A DNA stretch of 64,000 nt from NCBI GenBank assembly GCA_963751665.1, contig CAVVVF010000001.1, positions 1 to 64,000 on the forward strand, given 5' to 3'. The notes below the pieces were generated by a model. It saw only the letters and a list, made by a program, of their open reading frames with translations, did no database searches and was not told the DNA's origin. This document shows, in pieces, positions 45,922 through 54,814 of this stretch; within the stretch, counting starts at the first letter, position 1; each line of letters begins with the position of its first letter. Made by a program: the position numbers and the translations under genes. Source of the stretch: AC-69 sp963751665 (GTDB lineage: Bacteria; Actinomycetota; UBA4738; HRBIN12).

Positions 45922-46845
45922 CTAGCGCCCGATCGCGGGGGGCCGCGCGGCCAGCACCGCGCGCCTCGCGGCCGCGCCGGAGGCAAAGCGCAGGAACGCC
46001 TGGGCCGGAGCCGGCAAGAACCCGTCCTCCAGGTATTGCAGGAACCATCGTCGCCGAAGCGGCGTTCCCCGCGCCCGCAGGCGTGCCAGGGTCCCGGCTG
46101 CGATCTCCAAGGCCACCGCCTGAGCCGAGATGAGGGTCACGCCGAGCCCGACTGCAGCTGCTTGTTTCACGGCTCCATTGCTGCCCAGGTTCAGCACACG
46201 CCGGGGCTCGATCTCGTGCCGGGCAAGGAACTCCTCCGTCGTAGAGCGCGTCCCAGAGCCGGGCTCGCGAAGGAGCCATGTGTCGTTGAGCCGTCGCGGG
46301 TCGATGCCCGAGCGACCGGCTAGCGGATGGTCTGGAGCCGACACGATGACCAGGTCGTTCGCGAGGAACCCCCGGCCGTCGACGGGCCCGTCTGCCGGCG
46401 GACGTCCGCCGACGGCCAGGTCCGCCTCCCGGGCCAGCAAGCGCTCCAGAACCAAAGCCCGGTTCCCCACCTCCAGCACCGGGTCCACCTCCGGGTACTG
46501 TTCCTGAAAGGCCTTGAGGATGGGGGGGACAACGTACTCGCCGGCGGTCGTGACCGCGGCGAGCCGCAGTCGGCCCCGGCCAGGGTGCGCGGCCGCGACG
46601 GCGGAGTCCCTACCCTGTTCCAGCAACGCCAGGCACTGCGCCGCGAAGACGGCCAGGGCCTCGCCCGAAGGGGTCGGGCGCACGCCCTGCCGGTCCCGGA
46701 CCACTAATCGGACGCCCACGTCGCGCTCGAGCGCGGCCAGGCTCGCCGAGACCGCCGGCTGCGTCACATACAGCTCGGCTGCGGCGCCAGTCACCGAGCG
46801 GTGTCGCACCACCGCGAGGAATGCACGCAACTGAGCGAGGGTCAT
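45922..46845 (-). CDS. cbbR: LysR-type regulator, CbbR-like
   Basis: 307 residues with the winged HTH at the N-terminus (LAQLRAFLAVVRHRSVTGAAAELYVTQPAVSASLAALERDVG) and a LysR substrate domain. This contains LRLAAVTTAGEYVVPPILKAFQEQYPEV and GLGVTLISAQAVALEI. It is divergent from cbbL with 91 bases between them, the standard arrangement of cbbR, whose effectors are metabolites such as RuBP or NADPH. The identity is based on position and family; general LysR features cannot by themselves distinguish CbbR. Confidence 0.8.
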   Translation of the reverse strand: MTLAQLRAFLAVVRHRSVTGAAAELYVTQPAVSASLAALERDVGVRLVVRDRQGVRPTPSGEALAVFAAQCLALLEQGRDSAVAAAHPGRGRLRLAAVTTAGEYVVPPILKAFQEQYPEVDPVLEVGNRALVLERLLAREADLAVGGRPPADGPVDGRGFLANDLVIVSAPDHPLAGRSGIDPRRLNDTWLLREPGSGTRSTTEEFLARHEIEPRRVLNLGSNGAVKQAAAVGLGVTLISAQAVALEIAAGTLARLRARGTPLRRRWFLQYLEDGFLPAPAQAFLRFASGAAARRAVLAARPPAIGR

Positions 46846-46871
46846 AAAGAAAGCTTATATGGGAACACGAA

Positions 46872-46887
46872 AGATTCAATTGTATCT
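46872..46887. promoter_or_regulatory. Palindromic site in the cbbR-cbbL intergenic region
   Basis: AGATTCAATTGTATCT is a 16-bp near palindrome (14 of 16 matching, CAATTG centre) within an AT-rich stretch unlike the surrounding DNA. LysR regulators bind such T-rich dyads, so this is a candidate CbbR site. The AT-rich run also suits the two divergent promoters. Confidence 0.5.
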
Positions 46888-46936
46888 GATCTCGCAAGGC
46901 CCTAGGGTGGAATGTGATCCAGAAGGGGAGGAACCG

Positions 46937-48379
46937 ATGGCCCTCACCAACCACACGAAGTTGTTCGACGCGGGAGTGAAGCTCTACAAGGACATGGGCT
47001 ACTTCGAGCCCGGCTACGCGCCGAAGGAGACTGACGTCCTCGCGGCGTTCCGTGTCACGCCTCAGGAGGACGTCCCCCCCGAGGAGGCCGCTGCGGCCGT
47101 CGCCGCCGAGTCCTCGACCGGCACCTGGACCTCGGTCTGGACCGACCGCCTCACCGACCTGGAGCGCTACCGGGGCCGGTGCTACCGGATCGACCCGGTC
47201 CCGGGCGAGCCGAGCCAGTACATCGCCTACGTCGCCTATGACCTCGACCTGTTCGAGGAGGGTTCGATCGCGAACATGGCCTCATCGATCGTCGGGAACG
47301 TGTTCGGGTTCAAGGCCCTCCGGGCCCTCCGCCTGGAGGACCTTCGGGTACCGATCGCCTACCTGAAGACGTTCCAGGGACCGCCCCACGGGATCCGGGT
47401 GGAGCGCGACAAACTGAATAAGTACGGCCGGCCCCTGCTTGGCTGCACGATCAAGCCGAAGCTCGGGCTCTCCGCTCGCACCTATGGGCTCGCGGTATAC
47501 GAATGCCTGCGCGGAGGTCTCGACTTCACGAAGGACGACGAGAACATCAACTCCCAGCCGTTCATGCGCTGGCGGGACCGGTACGAGTTCGTCATGGAGG
47601 CGGTTCGCAAAGCCGAGGACGAGACCGGGGAGCGCAAGGGCCACTACCTGAACGTCACCGCCCCAGGATTCGAAGAGATGATCGAGAGGGCCGAGCTCGC
47701 GAAGGAGCTCGGCGCGCCGATCATCATGGTCGATTACCTCACCGTCGGGTTCACCGCGTTCACGTCGCTGTCGCGGTGGTGCCGACGGAACGGGGTGCTG
47801 CTGCATTGCCACCGTGCCATGCATGCGGTAATCGACCGCCAGCGCAACCACGGCATCCACTGGCGGGTGCTCGCGAAGTGGTGCAGGATGATCGGGGCAG
47901 ATCACCTGCACAACGGGACCGTCGTCGGGAAGCTCGAGGGCGACCGGGCCGCGACGATGGCCATCAACGACCTCTTGCGGGAAGACTTCGTCGCGCGGGA
48001 TCGGTCGCGCGGGATCTACTTCGACCAGCCCTGGGCGTCGTTGCCGGGCCTGTTCCCGGTGGCTTCGGGCGGGATCCACGTCGGTCACATGCCGGACCTC
48101 GTTGCCATCTTCGGCGACGACGCAGTGTTCCAGTTCGGGGGTGGGACGCTTGGCCACCCTTGGGGCAGCGCAGCCGGAGCCACCGCGAATCGGGTCGCGC
48201 TCGAGGCCGTGATCCAGGCCCGAAACGAAGGCCGGGAGATCGCTGCGGAGGGCGCGGACGTCCTACGGAAGGCGGCGGCGCACTCTCCCGAGCTGCGCGC
48301 GGCCCTCGAGACGTGGCAGGATGTCACCTTCGAGTTCGATGCGGTCGACGCCCTCGACCAAGCACAGGTGACGTCGTGA
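46937..48379 (+). CDS. cbbL: RuBisCO large subunit, form I (green-like, actinobacterial type IE-like)
   Basis: 480 residues, preceded by GGGGAGG. It fixes CO2 onto ribulose bisphosphate in an L8S8 enzyme. All catalytic residues are present: Lys173 and Lys175 in TIKPKLGLS, carbamylated Lys199 with Asp201 and Glu202 in GGLDFTKDDEN, and loop-6 Lys332 in GTVVGKLEGDR. LNVTAPGFEEM, LHCHRAMHAV and FQFGGGTLGHPWG are also clear. The GRPLLGCTIKPKLGLS and GVLLHCHRAMHAVIDRQ pattern is green-like (IA/IB) rather than red-like, but divergent, as expected of the actinobacterial form IE. That subtype is inferred from memory, not from a tree. Confidence 0.97.
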   Translation: MALTNHTKLFDAGVKLYKDMGYFEPGYAPKETDVLAAFRVTPQEDVPPEEAAAAVAAESSTGTWTSVWTDRLTDLERYRGRCYRIDPVPGEPSQYIAYVAYDLDLFEEGSIANMASSIVGNVFGFKALRALRLEDLRVPIAYLKTFQGPPHGIRVERDKLNKYGRPLLGCTIKPKLGLSARTYGLAVYECLRGGLDFTKDDENINSQPFMRWRDRYEFVMEAVRKAEDETGERKGHYLNVTAPGFEEMIERAELAKELGAPIIMVDYLTVGFTAFTSLSRWCRRNGVLLHCHRAMHAVIDRQRNHGIHWRVLAKWCRMIGADHLHNGTVVGKLEGDRAATMAINDLLREDFVARDRSRGIYFDQPWASLPGLFPVASGGIHVGHMPDLVAIFGDDAVFQFGGGTLGHPWGSAAGATANRVALEAVIQARNEGREIAAEGADVLRKAAAHSPELRAALETWQDVTFEFDAVDALDQAQVTS

Positions 48380-48693
48380 CGACGAGCACTCGCCGCCTGG
48401 AAACCTTCTCCTACCTGCCGCCTCTCACCGACGAGCAGATCACCGCGCAGACCGGCTCGATCCTGGAGCGCGGGTTGATCCCCGCGATCGAGCACACGAC
48501 CGACCCTGGACCGCGAAACACCTACTGGAGCCTGTGGAAGCTCCCGCTGTTCGACGCGCGAACGCCGGAGGCGGTTCTGGCCGAGGTCGAGGCCTGCGCG
48601 CGAGCCAACCCCGACGCATACGTCCGGCTGAGTGGCTACGACCCGAAGCGCCAGGGGCAGGTCGCGAGCTTCCTGCTCCGCCGCCCCAGTTGA
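48376..48693 (+). CDS. cbbS: RuBisCO small subunit
   Basis: 105 residues starting with GTG in a GTGA overlap with the cbbL stop. FSYLPPLTDEQITAQTGSILERGLIPAIEHT is the typical RbcS opening. RNTYWSLWKLPLFDARTPEAVLAEVEACARANPDAYVRLSGYDPKRQGQVASFLLRRP follows the family pattern, with the short tail of form IA/IE subunits and no long beta-hairpin extension as in red-like enzymes. It assembles as the S subunits of L8S8 RuBisCO. Confidence 0.95.
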   Translation: MTTSTRRLETFSYLPPLTDEQITAQTGSILERGLIPAIEHTTDPGPRNTYWSLWKLPLFDARTPEAVLAEVEACARANPDAYVRLSGYDPKRQGQVASFLLRRPS

Positions 48694-48798
48694 GAGCCCA
48701 CAGGGCGTTCTAGGTTCGGAACGCTGGATCGCTGGCGAGTCCGGGCCCAGGCTTTCCCCATCGTGCTCCCGCAGCTCGCTGGGAACCTTCCCTCCCTG

Positions 48799-48818
48799 GG
48801 GGGAGGCCGGTCTCCCCC
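48799..48818. terminator. Hairpin between cbbS and the phosphoribulokinase gene
   Basis: GGGGGAG pairs with CTCCCCC across a six-base loop, in a 311-base gap between cbbS and prk that is otherwise without a gene. It may attenuate transcription beyond cbbLS, giving more RuBisCO than downstream enzymes, or protect the 3' end. Confidence 0.45.
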
Positions 48819-49004
48819 TCCCTCCCCCCACTCCGGGTGATAACGGGCGCGGGGACCTCGCCTACGGTAATGATCGAGCAGCGGCTATGGATCTCCCTCG
48901 GGGAGGCTCGGGCTTCCGAACGAACCACCCGACACCCACGCGACGACGTGTGGGGACGATCCATGGCGACAGCATGCGGGACAGAGAGAAGAGGTGAGGC
49001 GGCC

Positions 49005-49919
49005 GTGAGACCGGTCATGCTGGCGATCGTCGGAGACAGCGCCGCCGGCAAGACGACCTTCACTCAAGGGGTCGTGGGGCTGCTCGGGGAGGGGCGCGTC
49101 GCCGTGATGTGTACCGACGACTATCACCGCTACGATCGTGTCCAGCGCCGCGAGCTGAACATCACACCCCTCGACCCTGACGGCAACTACATGGACATCA
49201 TGGCCCAGCATCTTCGGTTGCTCGCCGCCGGGGAGCCGATCTTGAAGCCCGTCTACGACCACAGCCATGGCAACTTCGCGCCTCCCGAGTACGTGGTCGC
49301 CCGGCAGTTCATGGTCGTTGAAGGCCTTCTCGGCCTGACGACCAAGCCCATGCGTGACTGCTACGCGGTGAGGGTCTACCTCGATCCGCCCGAGGACATG
49401 CGGCATCGGTGGAAGATCCAGCGCGACTGCGCGAAGCGCGGCTACACCCCAGATCAGGTGCTCGAGGAGCTGGAAAGGCGCGAGCCGGACTCGGCCGTCT
49501 TCATCCGGCCCCAGCGCGGGAGCGCGGACATCGTCGTGCGCTTCGAGCCTCCGAACGGCTTCGTCGACAGCGCGCGCCTGTCGATGCGCATGGTGTTGCG
49601 CCCGACGATCTCTCATCGAGATCTCACCGAACTCGCCGAGAAGGCCGTTTCGGACGGATGCGAGTCGATCCGGCTGGAGCTCGGGCGCGACGAGGGACAC
49701 CCGGCCGACCTCCTCTACGTATCCGCGGACATCTCCGCCGAGGAGACCGCGCACCTGGAATCGCTGCTCTGGGAGCGCATGGATTTCGATCATCATCTCG
49801 AGCGCGAGGATATCGGCACCTTCGTCGAGGGCAACCGCCGCCGCCACTCGGACTGCCTCGCTATCGCGCAGCTGTTCATCACCTACCACCTCCTGAACGC
49901 CGCGGCAGGCGGGCAGTGA
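49005..49919 (+). CDS. prk: Phosphoribulokinase
   Basis: 304 residues of the P-loop PRK/uridine kinase family. It phosphorylates ribulose-5-phosphate to RuBP, the RuBisCO substrate. Walker A is GDSAAGKTT (residues 10-18). CTDDYHRYDRVQRR contains the catalytic Asp and substrate-binding Tyr/Arg. DHSHGNF and VVEGLLGL follow. The GTG at 49005 was chosen because GAGGTGAGG lies upstream; ATG at 48963 or 49017 are alternatives. The size and lack of the paired N-terminal cysteines place it with bacterial rather than thioredoxin-regulated PRKs. Confidence 0.9.
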   Translation: MRPVMLAIVGDSAAGKTTFTQGVVGLLGEGRVAVMCTDDYHRYDRVQRRELNITPLDPDGNYMDIMAQHLRLLAAGEPILKPVYDHSHGNFAPPEYVVARQFMVVEGLLGLTTKPMRDCYAVRVYLDPPEDMRHRWKIQRDCAKRGYTPDQVLEELERREPDSAVFIRPQRGSADIVVRFEPPNGFVDSARLSMRMVLRPTISHRDLTELAEKAVSDGCESIRLELGRDEGHPADLLYVSADISAEETAHLESLLWERMDFDHHLEREDIGTFVEGNRRRHSDCLAIAQLFITYHLLNAAAGGQ

Positions 49920-49944
49920 TGGCCCGGGTGCGGGTGGCTGCTCG

Positions 49945-51339
49945 GTGACGACCCCGGCCGGGTCGATCCTCCTCGCCGGCGGGGCGATGTCGAGCCTCGA
50001 CGACTACATCGCCGCGGGCGGAGGGAGGGCGCTCGTCGCGGCGCTCGAACGCTCGCCGCAGGCGGTGATCGATGAGGTGAAACGCTCGGGCCTTCGGGGC
50101 CGCGGGGGAGGGGGGTTCGCTACAGGCGTGAAGTGGGAGTCCGTCCGGTCCGACCCATGCCCCACCAAGTTCGTGATCTGCAACGCGGCCGAAGGGGAGC
50201 CCGGCACGTTCAAGGACCGCTGGCTCCTGCGGCACAACCCCTACCAGGTGCTGGAAGGCATCGCCATCGCCACCCGCGCGGTGGGGGCCGACCGCGCGTT
50301 CATCGCGGTCAAGCGCGCGTTCGAGCGGGAGATCCGCACGCTTCGTCGAGCCATCGCCGAGATGAGAGGGAGCGACATGCTCGGCCCCGTTCCCATCGAG
50401 ATCATCCTTGGGCCCGACGAGTACCTCTTCGGAGAAGAGAAGGCGCTCCTCGAGGTGATCGAGGGGAACGACCCCCTCCCGCGGATCCTCCCTCCCTACC
50501 AGGTTGGGCTGTTCGCCAGACGGGGATCTAGCAACCCCACAGCCGTCAACAACGTCGAGACCCTTGCCAACGTGCCTCACATCATCACCAAGGGCTCGGA
50601 GTGGTTCCGGTCGTTCGGAACCGAGACCTCGCCTGGGACCGGGGTGTTCACCCTGTGCGGGGACGTGCGCCGGCCCGGCATCTATGAGCTCCCCCTCGGC
50701 CTGCCCCTACGGACCCTCCTGTACGACATCGGCGGAGGCTCGCCCGAGGGCAGAGCGCTAAAGGCCGTCTTCCCCGGTGCATCCAACGCAGTCCTCTCGG
50801 CCGAGCAGTTCGACACCCCGATGGACTTCGACTCGATGAGGGCGGTGGGGTCCGGGCTGGGATCGGCGGGATTCGTGGCGTACGACGAGTCGGCGTGCAT
50901 CGTGAGGGCCACCCTCGCGTACTCTCGGTTCCTCTACGTCGAGTCGTGCGCGCAGTGCCCGGCCTGCAAGCAGGGCTCCGAGGAGATCACCGACTGCCTG
51001 GAGAGGATGGAGCGAGGCGAGGGCTCGGAGTCAGACGTAGAGTCCGCACTCGCCAGGTGCCTCGCGGTGACGGGTGGCCGGCGGTGCGCCCTTCCCACGG
51101 GTGAGTCGCTTCTCGTCCAGAGCGCCATCCACGCGTTCGAGGTCGAGTTCCGGGAGCACCTCGGCCGGCCCTGCCCCAGGCCGCGCGACCTTCCTCTCCC
51201 CAAGCTCGTGGACTTCGACGAGGAGGGCGGGCGGTTCGTTTACGACGACCGGTATCGGCTGAAGCGGCCGGACTGGACGTTCGAATCCGGGCGGAAAGGT
51301 GCTCGGTCGATGCCGGCGCGAGAGGAAGCACCAGCGTGA
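49945..51339 (+). CDS. Orphan NuoF-like FMN/Fe-S diaphorase subunit
   Basis: 464 residues homologous to NuoF/HoxF/FdsB. The FMN/NADH site reads GRGGGGFATG (52-61) and NAAEGEPGTFKDR. GPDEYLFGEEKALLEVIEG follows, then the SLBB-type region LCGDVRRPGIYE. The C-terminal 4Fe-4S site has Cys335, Cys338, Cys341 (ESCAQCPACKQG) and Cys381 (RRCALP). All cofactor residues are kept, but no NuoE or NuoG partner lies nearby. It begins 26 bases after prk and overlaps the CBS gene by four. It may link NAD(P)H level to carbon fixation, or be the electron-input subunit of a hydrogenase or formate dehydrogenase encoded elsewhere. Confidence 0.85.
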   Translation: MTTPAGSILLAGGAMSSLDDYIAAGGGRALVAALERSPQAVIDEVKRSGLRGRGGGGFATGVKWESVRSDPCPTKFVICNAAEGEPGTFKDRWLLRHNPYQVLEGIAIATRAVGADRAFIAVKRAFEREIRTLRRAIAEMRGSDMLGPVPIEIILGPDEYLFGEEKALLEVIEGNDPLPRILPPYQVGLFARRGSSNPTAVNNVETLANVPHIITKGSEWFRSFGTETSPGTGVFTLCGDVRRPGIYELPLGLPLRTLLYDIGGGSPEGRALKAVFPGASNAVLSAEQFDTPMDFDSMRAVGSGLGSAGFVAYDESACIVRATLAYSRFLYVESCAQCPACKQGSEEITDCLERMERGEGSESDVESALARCLAVTGGRRCALPTGESLLVQSAIHAFEVEFREHLGRPCPRPRDLPLPKLVDFDEEGGRFVYDDRYRLKRPDWTFESGRKGARSMPAREEAPA

Positions 51340-52007
51340 AGGTGGGAGACCTCGCCACAGCCCCGGTCGTTTCCGTCCGCCCGGAGCAGTCCGTGCGCCA
51401 AGCCGCGCGAGTGATGATGGAACACGGAACCGGCTCGACGGTCGTCCTCGATGGGGGAGCGCTGGTCGGGATCCTGACCGAGCGAGATCTCCTGCGGGCC
51501 GCTGCGACGGGAACGGATCTGGACGGGACGAGGGTCGAGCAGTTCATGTCCCCGCACGTGAAGACGATCGGTCCCGACTGGGAGGTCTACGAGGCAACGG
51601 CGGAGATGGCGGCCCAGCACATCCGCCACCTGGTCGTATGTGAGAACGCGCAGGTGGTCGGCGTCTTGTCGGTACGGGACGTGCTCCTGGCGGGCCAGCG
51701 AGTGGAGCTCACGGCCGGGAGCTGGGCCGTGCTGCGGGACCCGTTGACCTTGACCATCAGGGAACGCCGACGCCTCCAGCGGTGCCTACTCATGCTCCGC
51801 GGGACCGACCCCGCCGAGTTCGAGCTCGCGGGCTTGATCGGCCTCCTGGTGGGGAGCTGGTCGTTTGAGGTGGCCCTTCCGGCAGAGTCCGAGAGCCTAC
51901 GGTCGATACCCGCCGCAGACTATGAGTTGCTCAGGGCGGCGGTGTTGGCCGAGCTCCCCGACCTTCAGCGCTCCGTGCACCCCTCACCCGGGTGGCGGCG
52001 GAGGTAA
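51336..52007 (+). CDS. CBS-domain pair protein
   Basis: 223 residues starting in a GTGA overlap. Two CBS motifs occupy about 1-125: VGDLATAPVVSVRPEQSVRQAARVMMEHGTGSTVVLDGG and MSPHVKTIGPDWEVYEATAEMAAQHIRHLVVCEN. These form a Bateman module that usually binds AMP, ATP or other adenosyl ligands. About 100 further residues of unknown fold follow (LQRCLLMLRGTDPAEFELAGLIGLL). Coupled to the NuoF-like gene inside a Calvin operon, it is a plausible energy-charge sensor. This is inference. Confidence 0.8.
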   Translation: MKVGDLATAPVVSVRPEQSVRQAARVMMEHGTGSTVVLDGGALVGILTERDLLRAAATGTDLDGTRVEQFMSPHVKTIGPDWEVYEATAEMAAQHIRHLVVCENAQVVGVLSVRDVLLAGQRVELTAGSWAVLRDPLTLTIRERRRLQRCLLMLRGTDPAEFELAGLIGLLVGSWSFEVALPAESESLRSIPAADYELLRAAVLAELPDLQRSVHPSPGWRRR

Positions 52008-52015
52008 GAGACAGC

Positions 52016-52756
52016 GTGAAAGATCGACGAGCCCTGGAAGTGCACGTGAGAGAGCCCGCGATCGTCGCGTCGGTCCTTGGCGCCGATTACGCCAACCTGG
52101 GGCGGGAGGTGGCGGAGCTCGAGGCCGCCGGGGTCGACCGCATCCAGTGGGACGTGATGGACGGGCGCTTCGTCCCGAACCTGACGTTCGGTTCCGACGT
52201 CGTGGCCGCTTGCCGCCGCCTCTCGGAGCTTCCGTTCGAGGCCCACCTCATGGTTGAGGAGCCCGATCGATGGCTCGAACCCTTCGCCGCCGCCGGCTGT
52301 GACACGTTGATCGTCCACCAGGAGGCGTGCCGGCACCTGCACCGGACGCTCACGCAGATTCGGGCGCTAGACGTGCTCGCGGGCGTCGCGCTCAACCCGG
52401 CGACCCCGATCGAGTGCGTGCGTCACGTGCTCGACCAGGTCGACGTCTTGCTCGTTATGACCGTCAACCCCGGCTTCGGAGGGCAGTCGTACATCGCGGC
52501 GATGGAGGAAAAGGTGGCCGAGGCCCGGCACCTGATCGACCGGTCGCGGTTCGCTACGACGATCGAGGTCGACGGGGGGATCTCCGCTGCGACCGTTGCG
52601 GGGGCGTGGAAGGCCGGGGCGGAGCTCCTCGTAGCCGGATCGGCCATCCTCGGCCATGCCGAGGGGAAGCAGGCCGCGGTGGCCGAGCTCCGGCGATGCC
52701 TGGAGCTCTCACAGAGACCGGTCCCAACCCGCGGACCGTTGGAGTCCCAACGATGA
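52016..52756 (+). CDS. rpe: Ribulose-phosphate 3-epimerase
   Basis: 246 residues, TIM barrel. ASVLGADYANLGREV and VDRIQWDVMDGRFVPNLTFG carry the catalytic Asp and His-equivalent metal ligands. LPFEAHLMVEEP, VMTVNPGFGGQ and IEVDGGISAATV follow. It interconverts ribulose-5-phosphate and xylulose-5-phosphate for RuBP regeneration. GTG 52016 is preceded by GGAGG; an earlier GTG at 51992 is in the CBS gene. The usual IDVMDG is IQWDVMDG. The stop overlaps tkt by four bases (ATGA). Confidence 0.9.
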   Translation: MKDRRALEVHVREPAIVASVLGADYANLGREVAELEAAGVDRIQWDVMDGRFVPNLTFGSDVVAACRRLSELPFEAHLMVEEPDRWLEPFAAAGCDTLIVHQEACRHLHRTLTQIRALDVLAGVALNPATPIECVRHVLDQVDVLLVMTVNPGFGGQSYIAAMEEKVAEARHLIDRSRFATTIEVDGGISAATVAGAWKAGAELLVAGSAILGHAEGKQAAVAELRRCLELSQRPVPTRGPLESQR

Positions 52757-54814
52757 CCCTCTCTGGCGCCGCCCGCCCAACGGCTCACGCCGGCGACCTC
52801 GATGACCTCTGCATCAACACGATCCGTGCCACAGCCGTGGACGCGATCGAGAGGGCGAACTCCGGTCACCCAGGGACTCCCATGGGGGCCGCCCCCATGG
52901 CGTATGTGTTGTGGACCCGCTTCCTGCGGCACAACCCTCGAAACCCTCGTTGGTCTGACCGCGACCGGTTCGTGCTTTCGGCCGGGCACGCCTCCATGCT
53001 CTTGTACGCGCTGCTGCACCTGACCGGCTACGACGTTGCGCTCGAGGAACTCCAGCGGTTCCGCCAGTGGGGATCGAGGACCCCGGGCCATCCCGAGTAC
53101 GGACTCACACCGGGAGTGGAGACGACGACCGGGCCCCTCGGCCAGGGGTTCGGGAACGCCGTGGGGATGACGATCGGCGAGCGCATGCTCGCCGATCGCT
53201 TCAACCGGCCCGGCCTCGACATAGTCGACCATTACACCTACGCCATCTGCTCCGACGGGGACATGATGGAGGGGGTGGCCTCGGAAGCCGCATCGTTGGC
53301 CGGCCACCTGGGCCTTGGCAAGCTGATCTGCCTCTACGACGACAACGACATCTCGATCGACGGCCACACCGACCTATCGTTCAGCGAGGACGTGGGGAGC
53401 AGGTTCGATGCTTACCGCTGGCACGTCCGGCACGTGTTAGACGGCAACGACCTTGCAGTCCTGGAGGCGGCGCTCGCCGAAGCGCGGGAGGAAACTGAAC
53501 GTCCCTCCCTGATCGTGGTGAGGACCCACATCGGATTTGGTGCTCCCACGAAGCAGGACACGGCGGAGGCGCATGGGGCTCCCCTCGGAGCCGACGAGGT
53601 GAGGGCGTGGAAGGAGCGGATCGGCTGGCCCGACGGCGAATTCTTCATCCCCGAGATGGCCCAGTGCCGGTTCCGCGAGGCCCTGGAGCGCGGCGCCGAG
53701 CTGGAGCGGGGCTGGCGTCGGCTGTTCGAGCGCTGGGCGGCGGCGGAGCCCGACCTCGCTGCGGAGTGGGACCGAGTGATGGCAGGCCGCTTGCCTCTCG
53801 GTTGGGAGCAAGGGTTTCCGGATTTCCGAGATCAGACCGCGTTGTCCACCCGGAAGGCTTCCGGGAAGGTCCTGGGGGCCTTGGCCACGAGACTCCCCGA
53901 GCTGGTCGGGGGCTCGGCCGACCTGACCGAGTCGACCAACGTCGCGTTGCCGGGCGAGACGTCGTTCTGCCGTGAGCGCACCGGTCGCTACATCCACTTC
54001 GGGGTGCGAGAGCACGGCATGGGAGCCATCCTGAACGGACTGTCGCTCCATGGTGGGCTTCGACCGTTCGGGGGGACCTTCCTGATCTTCTCGGACTACA
54101 TGCGCCCGTCGATGCGCCTGGCCGCACTGATGGAGCAGCCGGTCGTCTACGTCCTCACCCATGACTCGATCGGTCTGGGGGAGGACGGCCCCACCCACGA
54201 ACCTGTGGAGCACCTCCCGTCGCTGCGGGCCATGCCCGGGCTCGTCGTGATTCGGCCGGCAGATGCGGCCGAGACCGCCGAGGCCTGGAAGGTGGCACTC
54301 GAGCGTCGGGACGGTCCGACCGCGCTGATCCTCTCGAGGCAGGACCTTCCCGTGCTCGATCGAGATCGGCTCGCTCCCGCCGGTCTCCTGGCTCGCGGAG
54401 CGTACGTGCTAGCCGACGCTCACGGCCAGCCGGAGGACCTCATCCTATTAGCCTCCGGGTCGGAGGTGCCCGTCGCCCTGGCCACGGCAGACCTCTTGCA
54501 GTCCGAACACGGGCTGTCCGTGCGGGTGGTGAGTATGCCCTCGTGGGAGCTGTTCGAGCAACAGGACGAAGCGTACCGTGGGAAGGTCCTCCCCCCCGAC
54601 ATCCCCGTCCGGTCTGGCTGTGGAGGCCGCAACTCCCCTCGGATGGACCCGGTGGGTGGGCAACGCGGGAGCGGTGGTGGGGGTCGATCGCTTCGGGGCC
54701 TCCGCCCCCGGTTCGGTCGTCCTGGAGCAGTACGGCTTCACCGCAGAGAACGTGGCGGCCCGCGCCTTGGAGCTCCTGCTCACGAGCGGGTTGTCCTCGA
54801 CCTTGGGGAGGTGA
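52753..54814 (+). CDS. tkt: Transketolase (one frameshift near the C-terminus)
   Basis: About 687 residues. Thiamine-diphosphate sites are present: ANSGHPGTPMGAAP, TTTGPLGQGFGNAVG, CSDGDMMEGVASEAASLAGHLG and LICLYDDNDISIDG. The pyrimidine domain reads FGVREHGMGAILNG and the sugar-phosphate site THDSIGLGEDGPTHEPVEHL. It transfers two-carbon units in RuBP regeneration. A shift near 54613 moves the last 65 residues (LAVEAATPLGWTRWVG...GVDRFGASAPGS) to another frame, ending at 54814. The uncorrected frame runs on into the GNAT-AAA gene. Confidence 0.9.
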
